Shown: in pieces, positions 8,334 through 16,972 of the stretch
Layout: each line of letters begins with the position of its first letter
How positions within the stretch are numbered: the first letter of the stretch is position 1
NCBI RefSeq assembly: GCF_918731615.1
Contig: NZ_OU957226.1
Coordinates: forward strand, 1,860,001-1,924,000
Length of the DNA: 64,000 nt
Direction: 5' to 3'
Source: Flavobacterium sp. CECT 9288
Lineage (GTDB): Bacteria; Bacteroidota; Bacteroidia; Flavobacteriales; Flavobacteriaceae
The notes under the pieces: model-generated
Databases searched by the model: none
The model's input: only the letters and a program-made list of their open reading frames with translations
What the model was told of the DNA's origin: nothing
Position numbers and translations under genes: made by a program

Positions 8334-8831
8334 ATGAAAAACAGAATTGCATTTTTTATCTCTTTAATCTTATTAGTCAATTATAGTTGTAATAACAATG
8401 ATTCAGATACTGAACAAAAAACTTTTTTATGTTGTGGAGAAAATCAATTGCAATCTAAGAACATAAATAATCTTAACCAAACAGCTGGAAAAATAAATGT
8501 TATTTCAGTATTTACTCCAAATGAAGATGGTTTTAACGATTGTTTAGTCGTGGAGAATTTATATAAATATTCATTTAACTCTTTAACCATATATGATTTA
8601 AATGATGAAATTCTTTTCACAACAGAAAATTATGGTAAAAACTCCAACTCTTTTTGCGGAGATAATATTAAAAGCGGAACCGTGAAATATAAACTTGTAG
8701 TGGAAAATGAACAAACATTCGTTGAGTATGGATACGTGTGTATCGTTAAAACAGAAGAAGAAGGTAAAGTATTTAGCGCAGAAACTGAATGCACATTCCC
8801 TTTTTACGACCCAATTATATTTCAAAAATAA
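8334..8831 (+). CDS. cassette-encoded lipoprotein with gliding/T9SS type B sorting-like domain
   Basis: The N-terminus has a lipobox ending in YSC (cysteine 19). Residues about 50-150 follow the pattern of the gliding-motility-associated C-terminal (CHU_C, type B sorting) domain: INVISVFTPNEDGFNDCLVV, then a short beta pattern with LTIYDLNDEILF and the YKLVVE strand. Normally this domain ends large type IX-secreted proteins; here it makes up almost the whole small protein and carries extra cysteines. The cassette starts GTTACCAAAC at 8307 and ends GTTTGGTAAC at 8853-8862, followed by IS copy 3. Confidence 0.7.
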   Translation: MKNRIAFFISLILLVNYSCNNNDSDTEQKTFLCCGENQLQSKNINNLNQTAGKINVISVFTPNEDGFNDCLVVENLYKYSFNSLTIYDLNDEILFTTENYGKNSNSFCGDNIKSGTVKYKLVVENEQTFVEYGYVCIVKTEEEGKVFSAETECTFPFYDPIIFQK

Positions 8832-8882
8832 AATGAATTGAATTGAATAAACGTTTGGTAACAGCCACTCCTATGTAAAGCA

Positions 8883-9258
8883 TCATAAAGTTATTCACAA
8901 CTTTTGAAAGGGTTATATGTTGGTTATTTTTTGAGTATAAAATGCCGTCCCAACGGCTTGTTGAAAAAGTTGGAAACAACTTTTTGTCTGCCGAAGGCTT
9001 AGACTGAAAAAGTTATTCTAACTTTTTCAATAATGCCACGTATTTAGATCTCTTTTATTTCATTGTCTTTCTTTTTAAATTCTTAAAGCTCCCACTCCTA
9101 TATGTGGTTCTCGTTTTGAGAACGAGACCACCAGCATCGGTTTGATTGTAAGAATAAAAATAGCTGCCTACTACAAAATGCGGCTTATTTTAAAGAACCG
9201 CCCTAGCTGTTTTGCAGTCTATTCTCTGGTATGATTGAGCTTTTTAAGAAGGTTATTT
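8883..9258 (-). ncRNA. candidate bridge RNA region, IS copy 3
   Basis: The 376-bp stretch between transposase stop and element end is rich in hairpins. Read on the minus strand, one internal loop carries AACAGCTA (9211-9204) and TTGTAG (9176-9171), which match the left side and the opposite strand of the right side of the attC target AACAGCTACAAC. A second loop carries GATGCT (9138-9133) and ATAGGAGTGG (9101-9092), which match the two ends of the element itself; it is closed by the hairpin GGTCTCGTT...AACGAGAACC. This double target/donor layout is the hallmark of IS110 bridge RNAs. Confidence 0.5.
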
Positions 9259-10329
9259 TTATTTTTCTAATACTAAGTTTCTATTGATTTGATAAGGTGT
9301 TTCGGTTTTAATGACCGAGAGTATTCTTCGTGCTAATTTATGAGCTATTTTAATGATGACAGTCTTTACATTCTTGCCTTGATGTTTGCGGTAATATTGC
9401 TGCATTTCGGCATCTTTTCTAATGGCAATCCAGGCTGCTTCTACTAAATAACTTCGTAATTGGGAACGACTTCTGGGGGTTATTCCTAAACATTTTTCTG
9501 ATCCGCCGCTATTATAAATCCCTGGTACTAATCCGATGTAAGAGCTAAATTGTCCTTCGTTATTGAATCGGCGCAAATCACCACATTCAGCCAAAATTAC
9601 ACTGGACAGATAACCGCCAATTCCTGGAATGCTCCTCAAGAGATTATAATCGTTCTTACAGGTCTTTCTGCAATGCGCACGCATTTGATTGGCAATTTCC
9701 AAATACTCTAACCTGATAAATTGATACATCCGTATTTTGCCCTGAAGAGCCAATTTTCCACAAGGGGAGCTGAATTCTATATTTTCCAGCCAAACTATGA
9801 AATCTTTGTTCCAATTTGAATTATCATATGCTGGAGGTATTTCAATCCCATGAAAGAGCAACATACTTTTGATTTGCGATTTGCTTTGTCGGAGTTTCTT
9901 GGTGATTTGGGTTCTGTGACGAGCCAAAGTGGTAAACTGTTCGTGTGCTTCGGTAGGAATATAAACGCTCCTGAGCACACCCGCTTTTAATTGATTGGAC
10001 AGGTTTTTGGAATCTAAAGCGTCAGTTTTTTGATACCGCTCCTTATCTCCAGTCTTGACATCGGAGGGATTGACCACCAAAACATGCCAACCTAAGTTTA
10101 AAAAATAGCGCGCTGCAGAAAATCCGCAACATCCTGCTTCGTAAACTAAAGCTACTTCGTGATTTGGAAATGTTCGCTCCACATATTGGTATAAATCCTC
10201 GGCAACAGAAGGCATCGAAAACGTTCTGTGAAAAAACAAATCCGTTTGAATGGAAACGCTCCAGCTTTTTTTGTGAATGTCTAAACCAATGAATATCTTT
10301 GGAATAGTTAAGGCATCTTGTAATTGCAT
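9259..10329 (-). CDS. IS110-family bridge-RNA-guided transposase (full length)
   Basis: 356 residues, the usual size. The DEDD RuvC-like domain starts at IGLDIHKKSW (about residue 14) and includes LVYEAGCCGFSAARYF and NPSDVKTGDKERYQKTDALD; the C-terminal transposase_20 part has SIPGIGGYLSSVILAECGD and the serine-bearing NSGGSEK, then a basic tail ending LVLEK. The enzyme recombines donor and target through a serine and a DEDD centre with an RNA guide. The start at 10329 lies just inside the element end. Codon differences from copies 1 and 2 are one silent base and the nonsense site. Confidence 0.92.
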   Translation of the reverse strand: MQLQDALTIPKIFIGLDIHKKSWSVSIQTDLFFHRTFSMPSVAEDLYQYVERTFPNHEVALVYEAGCCGFSAARYFLNLGWHVLVVNPSDVKTGDKERYQKTDALDSKNLSNQLKAGVLRSVYIPTEAHEQFTTLARHRTQITKKLRQSKSQIKSMLLFHGIEIPPAYDNSNWNKDFIVWLENIEFSSPCGKLALQGKIRMYQFIRLEYLEIANQMRAHCRKTCKNDYNLLRSIPGIGGYLSSVILAECGDLRRFNNEGQFSSYIGLVPGIYNSGGSEKCLGITPRSRSQLRSYLVEAAWIAIRKDAEMQQYYRKHQGKNVKTVIIKIAHKLARRILSVIKTETPYQINRNLVLEK

Positions 10330-10552
10330 AATCTTCGTTTTTAGTAACTCTAAGTTATGCTTTTACATAGATGCTACAACGGATTTGGGCATTTGGCTTA
10401 ATGGAAAAATTGGTTTGTATTTGGAAGATTTGGCAAATCCGAAAATAGAGATTAATTTAGTACCAAACTGCTTGTATTACCAGAATTTTAGCAATCATGC
10501 AAGGCGTCAATGGAAAACCGCTAGAGATTAGAAATCCTAAAATGTAAAAAAA

Positions 10553-11119
10553 ATGAGAGAAAGGGAATTTTATAAGATTCGTTTATATTTCACTGCAATA
10601 ACTACTGCTGCTATTTGGGTGCTTTTAATTTGGGATCATTTCCATGATGGTGTACCTAGCCATCACATCCTACAAAATGAAGACTTACCTAAATTTTCAA
10701 ATTGGTTGGGAGGAATTCTAATTCCATTGCTTACGTGGTTTCTATTATACAGAATACAAAAGAGAATTGGAAATAATTCAACTGTTTCTAAGTTCCCAGT
10801 AAATATACTTTATGCCTTCATTGCAGCATTATCTTTCGGTTTATTGTTATCCGTTTTTTTTACTTTAGGATATTCTGAAATACCATTCTATATGATTGTT
10901 TCATTGTTAGTTATAGCAATTTTCTTGCCTATTTACAAGGCTGAATGTTTTCTAGGATTTGTTTTTGGTATGACTTTTACTTTTGGTGGTGTGCTACCCA
11001 TCGGAATAATATCAATTCTTAGCTTAATTGGAGCGGTTTTATATCTAATAGTGAAACCCGGAATACAATTTATCATAACAAAAATTTCATATTTTATCTC
11101 GTCCAAAAAAAACACTTAG
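10553..11119 (+). CDS. cassette-like membrane protein of unknown function (188 aa)
   Basis: Five to six hydrophobic segments (about residues 11-30, 48-66, 80-105, 108-128, 135-180) predict an inner-membrane protein with a short cytoplasmic N-terminus (MREREFYKIR). The tail SYFISSKKNT is basic. No family is recognised. It follows attC-like site G at cassette-like spacing, but the core is mutated and no clear complementary core follows the gene, so it is probably an old, fixed cassette. Confidence 0.65.
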   Translation: MREREFYKIRLYFTAITTAAIWVLLIWDHFHDGVPSHHILQNEDLPKFSNWLGGILIPLLTWFLLYRIQKRIGNNSTVSKFPVNILYAFIAALSFGLLLSVFFTLGYSEIPFYMIVSLLVIAIFLPIYKAECFLGFVFGMTFTFGGVLPIGIISILSLIGAVLYLIVKPGIQFIITKISYFISSKKNT

Positions 11120-11332
11120 ACATTATAAAAAAAGTGAATCAGGATAGGTCAGGACCGCTAATACTTCCTATGCAATTATTACTGGTTTTCAGCAGCTTCA
11201 ATTCTATTTTTAGGAATAAATTCTATCTTAGCGAAGAATACTCGTTCCGCTTTGAATGCAAACTAGCCAAGCAAGGGAACATTAGTTAGAATTGTACTGT
11301 AACTCATGACAAAATAATAAAGAATAAAAAAA
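11120..11332 (+). other. intergenic stretch with a decayed attC-like site
   Basis: No gene is seen. CCGCTAAT (about 11156) could be a mutated left core, and GCCAAGCAAGGGAACATTAGTTAG (about 11267-11290) resembles the right ends of sites C and E with GTTAG changed to ATTAG. The interior has TTTTAGGAATAAATTCTATCTTAG instead of the family sequence. This is the last recognisable trace of the array. Confidence 0.35.
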
Positions 11333-11704
11333 ATGAAAAAAGAAAAAATAATTTATTGGACAGCGACAACAATCATTGCTTTATTTGAAGGACTAATGCC
11401 TGCATTGACTTCACAAACAGAATTAGCAAAAGAAGGAATTAGACATTTGGGTTATCCAGAATATTTTGGAAACGCATTGGTTGTTTTTAAGATTTTAGGA
11501 GTTTTGGTGTTAGTTATTCCACAAGTTCCGAAACGAGTAAAAGAATGGGCTTATGCCGGATTTGCATTTAACTTTGTTTTTGCAACAATTAGTCACGGAG
11601 CAGTTGACGGAATAAATGGACAAACATTTTTCCCATTGATTGTGTTAGGAATTTTGGCCATTTCATATATTTACTATCATAGATTAAATTCTAACGAAAA
11701 TTAA
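11333..11704 (+). CDS. DoxX-like family membrane protein
   Basis: The 123-residue product has four hydrophobic segments and the DoxX-like pattern (HLGYPEYFGNALVVFKILGVLVLVIP, then WAYAGFAFNFVFATISH). Proteins of this family are small integral membrane proteins of uncertain role, sometimes tied to redox stress. The gene lies 6 bp upstream of the DUF4287 gene, so both are probably co-transcribed. The pair follows the decayed attC-like site and may once have been a cassette. Confidence 0.85.
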   Translation: MKKEKIIYWTATTIIALFEGLMPALTSQTELAKEGIRHLGYPEYFGNALVVFKILGVLVLVIPQVPKRVKEWAYAGFAFNFVFATISHGAVDGINGQTFFPLIVLGILAISYIYYHRLNSNEN

Positions 11705-11710
11705 AAATTT

Positions 11711-11929
11711 ATGTCATTTCAAGCATACATTGATAATATAAAAGCGAAAACAGGCAAGACTCCTGCTGACTTTAAAAAAATGGCTGAAACAAAAGAATTT
11801 ATAATTGACGGAAAACTTAATCCGGAAATTAAGGCTTCCGAAATTACAAATTGGCTCAAAGAAGAATTTGAATTAGGACACGGACACGCAATGGCAATTT
11901 ATGCAACATTCAAAGGGAAAACTGAATGA
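11711..11929 (+). CDS. DUF4287 domain protein
   Basis: The 72-residue product matches the DUF4287 pattern throughout: MSFQAYIDNIKAKTGKTPADF at the start, then KASEITNWLKEEFELGHGHAMAIYATFKG. The family is of unknown biochemical role and often stands alone or fused to DUF5655. It is a soluble, probably helical cytoplasmic protein. The start is fixed by the close spacing to the upstream DoxX-like gene. Confidence 0.85.
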   Translation: MSFQAYIDNIKAKTGKTPADFKKMAETKEFIIDGKLNPEIKASEITNWLKEEFELGHGHAMAIYATFKGKTE

Positions 11930-12180
11930 CAAGAAAAATAACATACCACAAAAATTAGATACAAAATATCAATAGGATTTAGTATCCTCTTTTTTTGAAG
12001 CCGTTTTTAGCTTGTTTTTTTTAGTGTTTTTCCTTTACTTTTTAGCAAACCTGCACCTACCCTTAAAACCTATTTTAACAGGAACTATGAAAACAATCAA
12101 GCTCTCAATTCAGCTTATATTGGATTCGTATTTATAACCTACAAAACTTACGCCGAATTTTAAACCTATTTAACCATAAG

Positions 12181-12275
12181 GTGACTTTTACCTAAAAGAG
12201 TTTTAATTGTAGTTTAAATCAAATATATTTACTTAAAAATTAATCCAATAATGTTTGTTTAAAGATTTTTAAACA
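12181..12275 (+). repeat. dispersed intergenic repeat, copy a
   Basis: This AT-rich stretch (CTTTTACC..., TTTTAATTGTAGTTTAAATC, AAATATATTTACTT, then TTTAAAGATTTTTA) aligns with stretches at 13343-13490 and 22241-22395. It lies directly upstream of the first VOC gene and could carry its promoter. The remaining gap from 11930 shows no gene. Confidence 0.5.
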
Positions 12276-12340
12276 AAATGACATTGACCATAATTGCTTC
12301 ACGACGTACTACAATAAAGAGAACCATAAAAAATATAAAA

Positions 12341-12757
12341 ATGGGAAAACAAATTTTTATAAATTTAGCAGTTAAAGAACTTGAAAAATCAGTTAACTTT
12401 TATACTGCATTAGGATTTACAAATAATCCACAATTTTCAGACGAAACCGCAAAATGTATGGTTTGGTGTGAAAACATTTTTGTAATGCTTTTAACACATG
12501 AGAAGTTTACAAGTTTTACATCTAAACCTATTGCTGACACAAAAACTAATATTGCAGGACTTTTTTCATTATCATTAGAAAGTATGAACGAAGTCAATAA
12601 CTTAATGTCAAATGGACTTAAAGCAGGTGGTATTGAACCAACAGAAATGAAAGATTATGGTTTTATGCAGCAACGAACTATTGAAGATTTTGACGGACAT
12701 ACATGGGAAATATTTTATATGGATGTTTCAAAATTTCCAACTGAACAACCAAAATAA
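12341..12757 (+). CDS. VOC (glyoxalase/bleomycin-resistance) family protein
   Basis: From the ATG at 12341 (MGKQIFINLAVKELEKSVNFY) the product is 138 residues, a normal single-module VOC protein; an earlier in-frame ATG at 12278 would add a basic unrelated leader and is less likely. The fold shows the paired beta-alpha-beta units, with FYTALGFTNNPQFSDETAKCMVW and the terminal DFDGHTWEIFYMD, whose final glutamate is a typical metal-site residue. Substrate is unknown. It is followed after 28 bp by a second VOC-type gene. Confidence 0.85.
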   Translation: MGKQIFINLAVKELEKSVNFYTALGFTNNPQFSDETAKCMVWCENIFVMLLTHEKFTSFTSKPIADTKTNIAGLFSLSLESMNEVNNLMSNGLKAGGIEPTEMKDYGFMQQRTIEDFDGHTWEIFYMDVSKFPTEQPK

Positions 12758-12785
12758 TAATTTGAGTTAAATAAAAAAAAATTAA

Positions 12786-13235
12786 ATGGCACAAATAAAC
12801 CCTTATATCCATTTTAATGGAAATGCTGAAGTTGCATTTACATTTTATAAATCCGTTTTCGGTGGAGAATTTGCAATGATAAGTCGTTTCAAAGATTTTT
12901 CAAATCCTGAATTTCCAATTTCAGAAAGCGAAGCAAACCGCATTATGCATATTGCTTTGCCAATTGGGAAACACAATGTATTAATGGCGAGTGATACTCC
13001 CGAAATAATGGGAAAACATAACGAAAATGAAACTAGAAGTAAAATTTCAATTAGCGCTGAAAGTAAAGAAGAAGCTCATCAATTATTTTATGGCCTTTCA
13101 GAAGGTGGGAATATTGAAATACCAATTAATGACAGTCCTTGGGGTTCTTATTTCGGAATGTTTAGAGATAAATTTGGTATAGAATGGATAGTAGATTTTG
13201 ACCCAAATTATAAAAGAAATATAAATAATAAGTAA
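12786..13235 (+). CDS. PhnB-like VOC family protein
   Basis: The 149-residue product has the PhnB/3-demethylubiquinone-methyltransferase-like VOC signature: INPYIHFNGNAEVAFTFYKSVFGGEF at the start and WGSYFGMFRDKFGIEWIVDF at the end. These small proteins are usually dimeric metal-dependent enzymes or binding proteins of unknown substrate. It is probably co-transcribed with the upstream VOC gene. The start is preceded by an A-rich tract typical of this genome. Confidence 0.85.
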   Translation: MAQINPYIHFNGNAEVAFTFYKSVFGGEFAMISRFKDFSNPEFPISESEANRIMHIALPIGKHNVLMASDTPEIMGKHNENETRSKISISAESKEEAHQLFYGLSEGGNIEIPINDSPWGSYFGMFRDKFGIEWIVDFDPNYKRNINNK

Positions 13236-13342
13236 AAACCACTTCCAATATTAAGAATTCTTTTGCATACACACTACTTACATAGATTTCCTGATGAATA
13301 ATTTATTAAAAAACTTCAAAAAGGGTAAGCTTTATATTTTGG

Positions 13343-13490
13343 GATTCAAATAGTGATTTTTATTGCTTGTTTACGCTTTGTTTTATTTTTAATATAGAAA
13401 GCAGTTTTTACCGAGAATGGTTTTAATTATAATTTAAATCCTTTGTTATAGTTCTCTAACAAATAATTTTCGTTTTGAGGTTTTTAGATA
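13343..13490 (+). repeat. dispersed intergenic repeat, copy b
   Basis: TCAAATAGTGATTTTTATTG, AGAAAGCAGTTTTTACC and TTTTAATTATAATTTAAATC align in order with 22241-22395, and the last part also with 12181-12275. The 540-bp gap that contains it (13236-13777) shows no gene; CTAGCAATTTTAAGCTAG near 13530 is a weak palindrome. Confidence 0.5.
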
Positions 13491-13777
13491 ATCTTCCAGT
13501 TAAAATAATTCAAAAATAACAACATCCCATACTAGCAATTTTAAGCTAGCTGTATTTTGTAGAATTACCGTTTTCTAAGCTTCCCTTTAGACGACAACTG
13601 AGCGTTTACGAACTCCCAGTCATCTCTAAGTGGCAAATCCTTTTGCTTACCATCAGTCAAAATTCTGATAAAGCGAACTTCATTTGATATACCGATATCA
13701 TTAAGCAAGCAAATATAAATTCATTGGCAACCTTTTACATTCATTAATCGGATTTTTTATCTGATATTTACAAACAT

Positions 13778-16700
13778 ATGGATGCAAAAGATTACATCAG
13801 GATATTCGAGCAGTCTCCAGCATTGATGCTTGTTATAGATACCAGCTTTATCATTATTGCTGCTTCAGACGATTTTATTAGAAAAACCAAAACCACCCGT
13901 GAGTTTATTACTGGACAAGACATTTTTTATGTGTTTCCATCTAATCCTGACAATACAAACCGAAATGGAGAAAGTACGATTCGAGCTTCTTTCAACCGCG
14001 TGATCAAAAATAAAACTGCCGATACCTTGCCGGTAATAAGATACGATATTCCTAAACCTGCATCCGAAGGTGGTGGATTTGAAACAAAGTATTGGAAAGT
14101 AGTGAACTCCCCTATTCTAGATGATAACAATAATGTACAATATATCATTCAGCGTTCTGATGATGTTACTGAAAATAAAACGCTTGTAGCGCAACTTGAT
14201 GCAGAGCAAAAAGCCATAAAGCAACTGGAGGAAAGCGAAAAGCGATACAACATGATGCTTCTTAAATCTCCTTTTGGTTTTGCTATACTCAAGGGAAAAA
14301 ATATGGTGATAACCCTAGCCAACGGTTCTATAAAAGAAATGTGGGGAAAAGGCAAGAACTTAGAAGGAAAGACTCTACTTGAAGTTTTACCTGAGATCAA
14401 AGATTCCGAATTTCCCGATTTGCTCGATAAGGTTTATACCAGCGGTACTCCGTTTTGCGGAGATGAGGTACTTTGCCCAGTTTTTCGCAATGGTAAATTG
14501 GAGGATGTTTATTTCAATTTTGTGTATCAACCTTATTTGGAAGCAGATGAGACTATTTCTGGGATAACCATTATTGCTTATGAAGTAACAGCAGCTGTGA
14601 TTGTAAAAAATGCATTAGCCGCACTACACAATGCAGACCAGAAAGCATTGAAGAAAATAGAAGAAATTAGCAATCGATATTACATGATGCTTATGGATTC
14701 GCCATTTGCTTTTTGTGTAATGAAAGGAAAAGACATGTTGGTTACCCTTGCTAACGATTTAATGAAAGATTTTTGGGGAAAAGGTAAAGATGTAGAAGAT
14801 AAAACGCTTTTGGAAATATTACCGGAAATTAAGGATCAGCCATTTCCTGAAATGATTGACAAAGTATACACAACAGGTATTCCATTCTATGCCAATGAAA
14901 TACTCGGGAAAGTAACCTACAATGGTAAGCTAAAACATAAATACTTTAACGTTGTTTTCCAACCCTATTATGACGCAGACAACTTCATTTCTGGTGTTAC
15001 ACAAATAGCGTATGAAGTAACAGAAATGGTGATGGCGCGCAAAAAAATAGAAGAAAGCGATAAGCGATATAACATGATGCTGATGAATTCACCATTTACT
15101 TTTGCAGTGTTAAAAGGTAAAGATCTGATTATTGAACTTGCCAACGACCAGATTAAAGAAGTTTGGGGAAGAGGAAACGATATAGAAGGTAAATCGCTGC
15201 TTGAAATTATGCCCGAACTTAAAAACACTACTTTCCTAGATATGCTTGATGAGGTGCGTGCCACCGGTATTCCTTTTCATGGTATTGAAGTACAGAGCCC
15301 TAAAAATATGCATGGAACTATAAAGGAAGAGTATTTTTTCAATTTTGTTTTCCAGCCTTATTTAGAAGCGGACCAGACTATTTCAGGTATTACTATTATT
15401 GGTAATGAAGTAACTGAGCAGGTGATTGCAAAAAGGGGAATTATAGAAAGCGAAAGGAATTTAAGACAGATTTTAGATTCTATGCCTCAAAAAATAACCA
15501 ATGCCGACACAGAGGGTAATGTGATTTATTTTAATAAAAAATGGTTGGATGACACCGGACTAGAGTTTGAAAAATTAAAAGGTTGGGGATGGGAAAAAGT
15601 AATTCACCCAGATGACGTGGAGATGACTAAAACAAACTGGTCAAACTCCTTTAAAACAGGAGAAATTTTTGACATGGAATGCCGAATCTTAAATAAACAC
15701 GGTGCATACAAATGGCATTTAAGCAGAGCTTTACCCATTAAAGATGAAAACGGAAAAATAAAAATGTGGGTAGGAACTAATACCGATATTCACGAGCAGA
15801 AAGATGCTAAATACAAAGCGGAAACTGCACAAATTGCTGCTGAGGATGCCATGCAAGCCAAGCAACAATTTTTGAGCAACATGAGCCACGAAATACGAAC
15901 TCCTATGAACGCCATTATAGGGTTTACTAATGTACTTTTAAAATCGAAATTAGACCAGAGTCAGCAAGACTACCTAACGGCAATTAAGGATTCAGGGGAT
16001 GCCCTGCTTGTTTTAATTAACGATATTCTTGACCTTGCCAAAGTAGATGCTGGTAAAATGACTTTTGAACAAACTCCGTTCAATTTAGCTGATTCGCTTT
16101 CATCAATGCTCCAATTATTCGATATGAAAATAAAGGAGAAAAATTTAGAACTGGTAAAACAATTTGACACCGCAATACCCGAAATTATAATGGGCGATTC
16201 AATTCGGTTGCGACAAATCATTTTGAATCTAATAAGCAATGCTGTCAAGTTTACCAACGCAGGAAAAATAACCATTTGTGTTTCCTTGCTTAAACAAGAT
16301 ACAGAGGAAATAACTATTGAATTTACCATAACCGACACCGGAATTGGAATCCATAAAACCAAACTCGAACATATTTTTGAAGATTTTGGACAAGCAACTT
16401 ATGAAAACTCGCGCCTTTATGGAGGTACTGGTCTTGGGCTAACCATCGTTAAAAAATTGATAGAACAGCAAGGTGGCACCATACGCGTGGAAAGCGAATT
16501 AGGCAAAGGATCAGCCTTTAGTTTCCAATTAAACTTTGCTAAAACAAATCAAAAAATAGAGCAGGAATCGGAACCGGTTTCAAACATACAAGCCGAGGTA
16601 AAAAAAATAAACATATTGGTTGCCGAAGATATGCCTCTCAATCAGCTTTTAATTAAAATAATACTTGCTGACTTTGGCTTTGATGTAGACATTGCGGCCA

Positions 16701-16972
16701 ACGGAAAAATTGCGATTGAAAAAATAGAACAAAATAAGTACGATCTAGTGCTCATGGATTTACAAATGCCCGAAATGAATGGCTTTGATGCAACCGCATA
16801 CGTTCGCAACATTATGAAATCTGATATTCCCATCATAGCAATAACTGCAGATGTTACTTCTGTTGATTTAGAAAAAGCCCAGGCAATGGGAATGAATGAT
16901 TATGTTTCTAAACCTGTTGATGAACAACTGCTATACAGTAAAATTATTAAGGCGCTCCAAAAAACCGATTGA
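13778..16972 (+). CDS. hybrid sensor histidine kinase/response regulator with five PAS modules
   Basis: 1064 residues, no membrane segment, so a cytoplasmic sensor. Domains in order: PAS (about 5-130); three near-copies of a PAS module (about 150-280, 299-425, 428-555), each starting with RYNMML-SPF and holding WGKG..EGK(S/T)LLE(V/I); a PAS_3-type module (about 562-680); HisKA with phospho-acceptor His704 in NMSHEIRTP; HATPase with DTGIGI and GGTGLGLTI; and a receiver with Asp994 in LMDLQMPEMNG. Phosphate would pass from His704 to Asp994. There is no adjacent regulator gene, so output may go through a distant phosphotransfer protein. Confidence 0.93.
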   Translation: MDAKDYIRIFEQSPALMLVIDTSFIIIAASDDFIRKTKTTREFITGQDIFYVFPSNPDNTNRNGESTIRASFNRVIKNKTADTLPVIRYDIPKPASEGGGFETKYWKVVNSPILDDNNNVQYIIQRSDDVTENKTLVAQLDAEQKAIKQLEESEKRYNMMLLKSPFGFAILKGKNMVITLANGSIKEMWGKGKNLEGKTLLEVLPEIKDSEFPDLLDKVYTSGTPFCGDEVLCPVFRNGKLEDVYFNFVYQPYLEADETISGITIIAYEVTAAVIVKNALAALHNADQKALKKIEEISNRYYMMLMDSPFAFCVMKGKDMLVTLANDLMKDFWGKGKDVEDKTLLEILPEIKDQPFPEMIDKVYTTGIPFYANEILGKVTYNGKLKHKYFNVVFQPYYDADNFISGVTQIAYEVTEMVMARKKIEESDKRYNMMLMNSPFTFAVLKGKDLIIELANDQIKEVWGRGNDIEGKSLLEIMPELKNTTFLDMLDEVRATGIPFHGIEVQSPKNMHGTIKEEYFFNFVFQPYLEADQTISGITIIGNEVTEQVIAKRGIIESERNLRQILDSMPQKITNADTEGNVIYFNKKWLDDTGLEFEKLKGWGWEKVIHPDDVEMTKTNWSNSFKTGEIFDMECRILNKHGAYKWHLSRALPIKDENGKIKMWVGTNTDIHEQKDAKYKAETAQIAAEDAMQAKQQFLSNMSHEIRTPMNAIIGFTNVLLKSKLDQSQQDYLTAIKDSGDALLVLINDILDLAKVDAGKMTFEQTPFNLADSLSSMLQLFDMKIKEKNLELVKQFDTAIPEIIMGDSIRLRQIILNLISNAVKFTNAGKITICVSLLKQDTEEITIEFTITDTGIGIHKTKLEHIFEDFGQATYENSRLYGGTGLGLTIVKKLIEQQGGTIRVESELGKGSAFSFQLNFAKTNQKIEQESEPVSNIQAEVKKINILVAEDMPLNQLLIKIILADFGFDVDIAANGKIAIEKIEQNKYDLVLMDLQMPEMNGFDATAYVRNIMKSDIPIIAITADVTSVDLEKAQAMGMNDYVSKPVDEQLLYSKIIKALQKTD

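Larger units (their letters stand above)
8866..10372 (-). mobile_element. IS110/IS1111-type insertion sequence, copy 3 (intact)
   Basis: The 1507-bp body is flanked by GC on both sides (8864-8865 and 10373-10374) and has the same subterminal inverted repeats as copy 2 (8870-8882 and 10358-10370). Its transposase frame is full length. It differs from copy 2 by only a handful of bases. This is the likely active copy of the three. Confidence 0.88.
8856..10493 (+). other. attC-like site G, split by IS copy 3, right core decayed
   Basis: Left core TGGTAAC (8856-8862) then AGC and the element; the right part resumes at GCTACAACGGATTTGGG (10373). The right arm reads CCAAACTGCTTGTATTAC and the expected GTT core is TTTAGCA (10487-10493). 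The site therefore has the family interior but a mutated recombination triplet, which would block normal cassette movement. Confidence 0.65.

Noticed and set aside
1049..10493. CRISPR array reading of the regularly spaced repeats
   Set aside because: The repeats are about 130 bp, spacers are whole genes and no cas genes are present.
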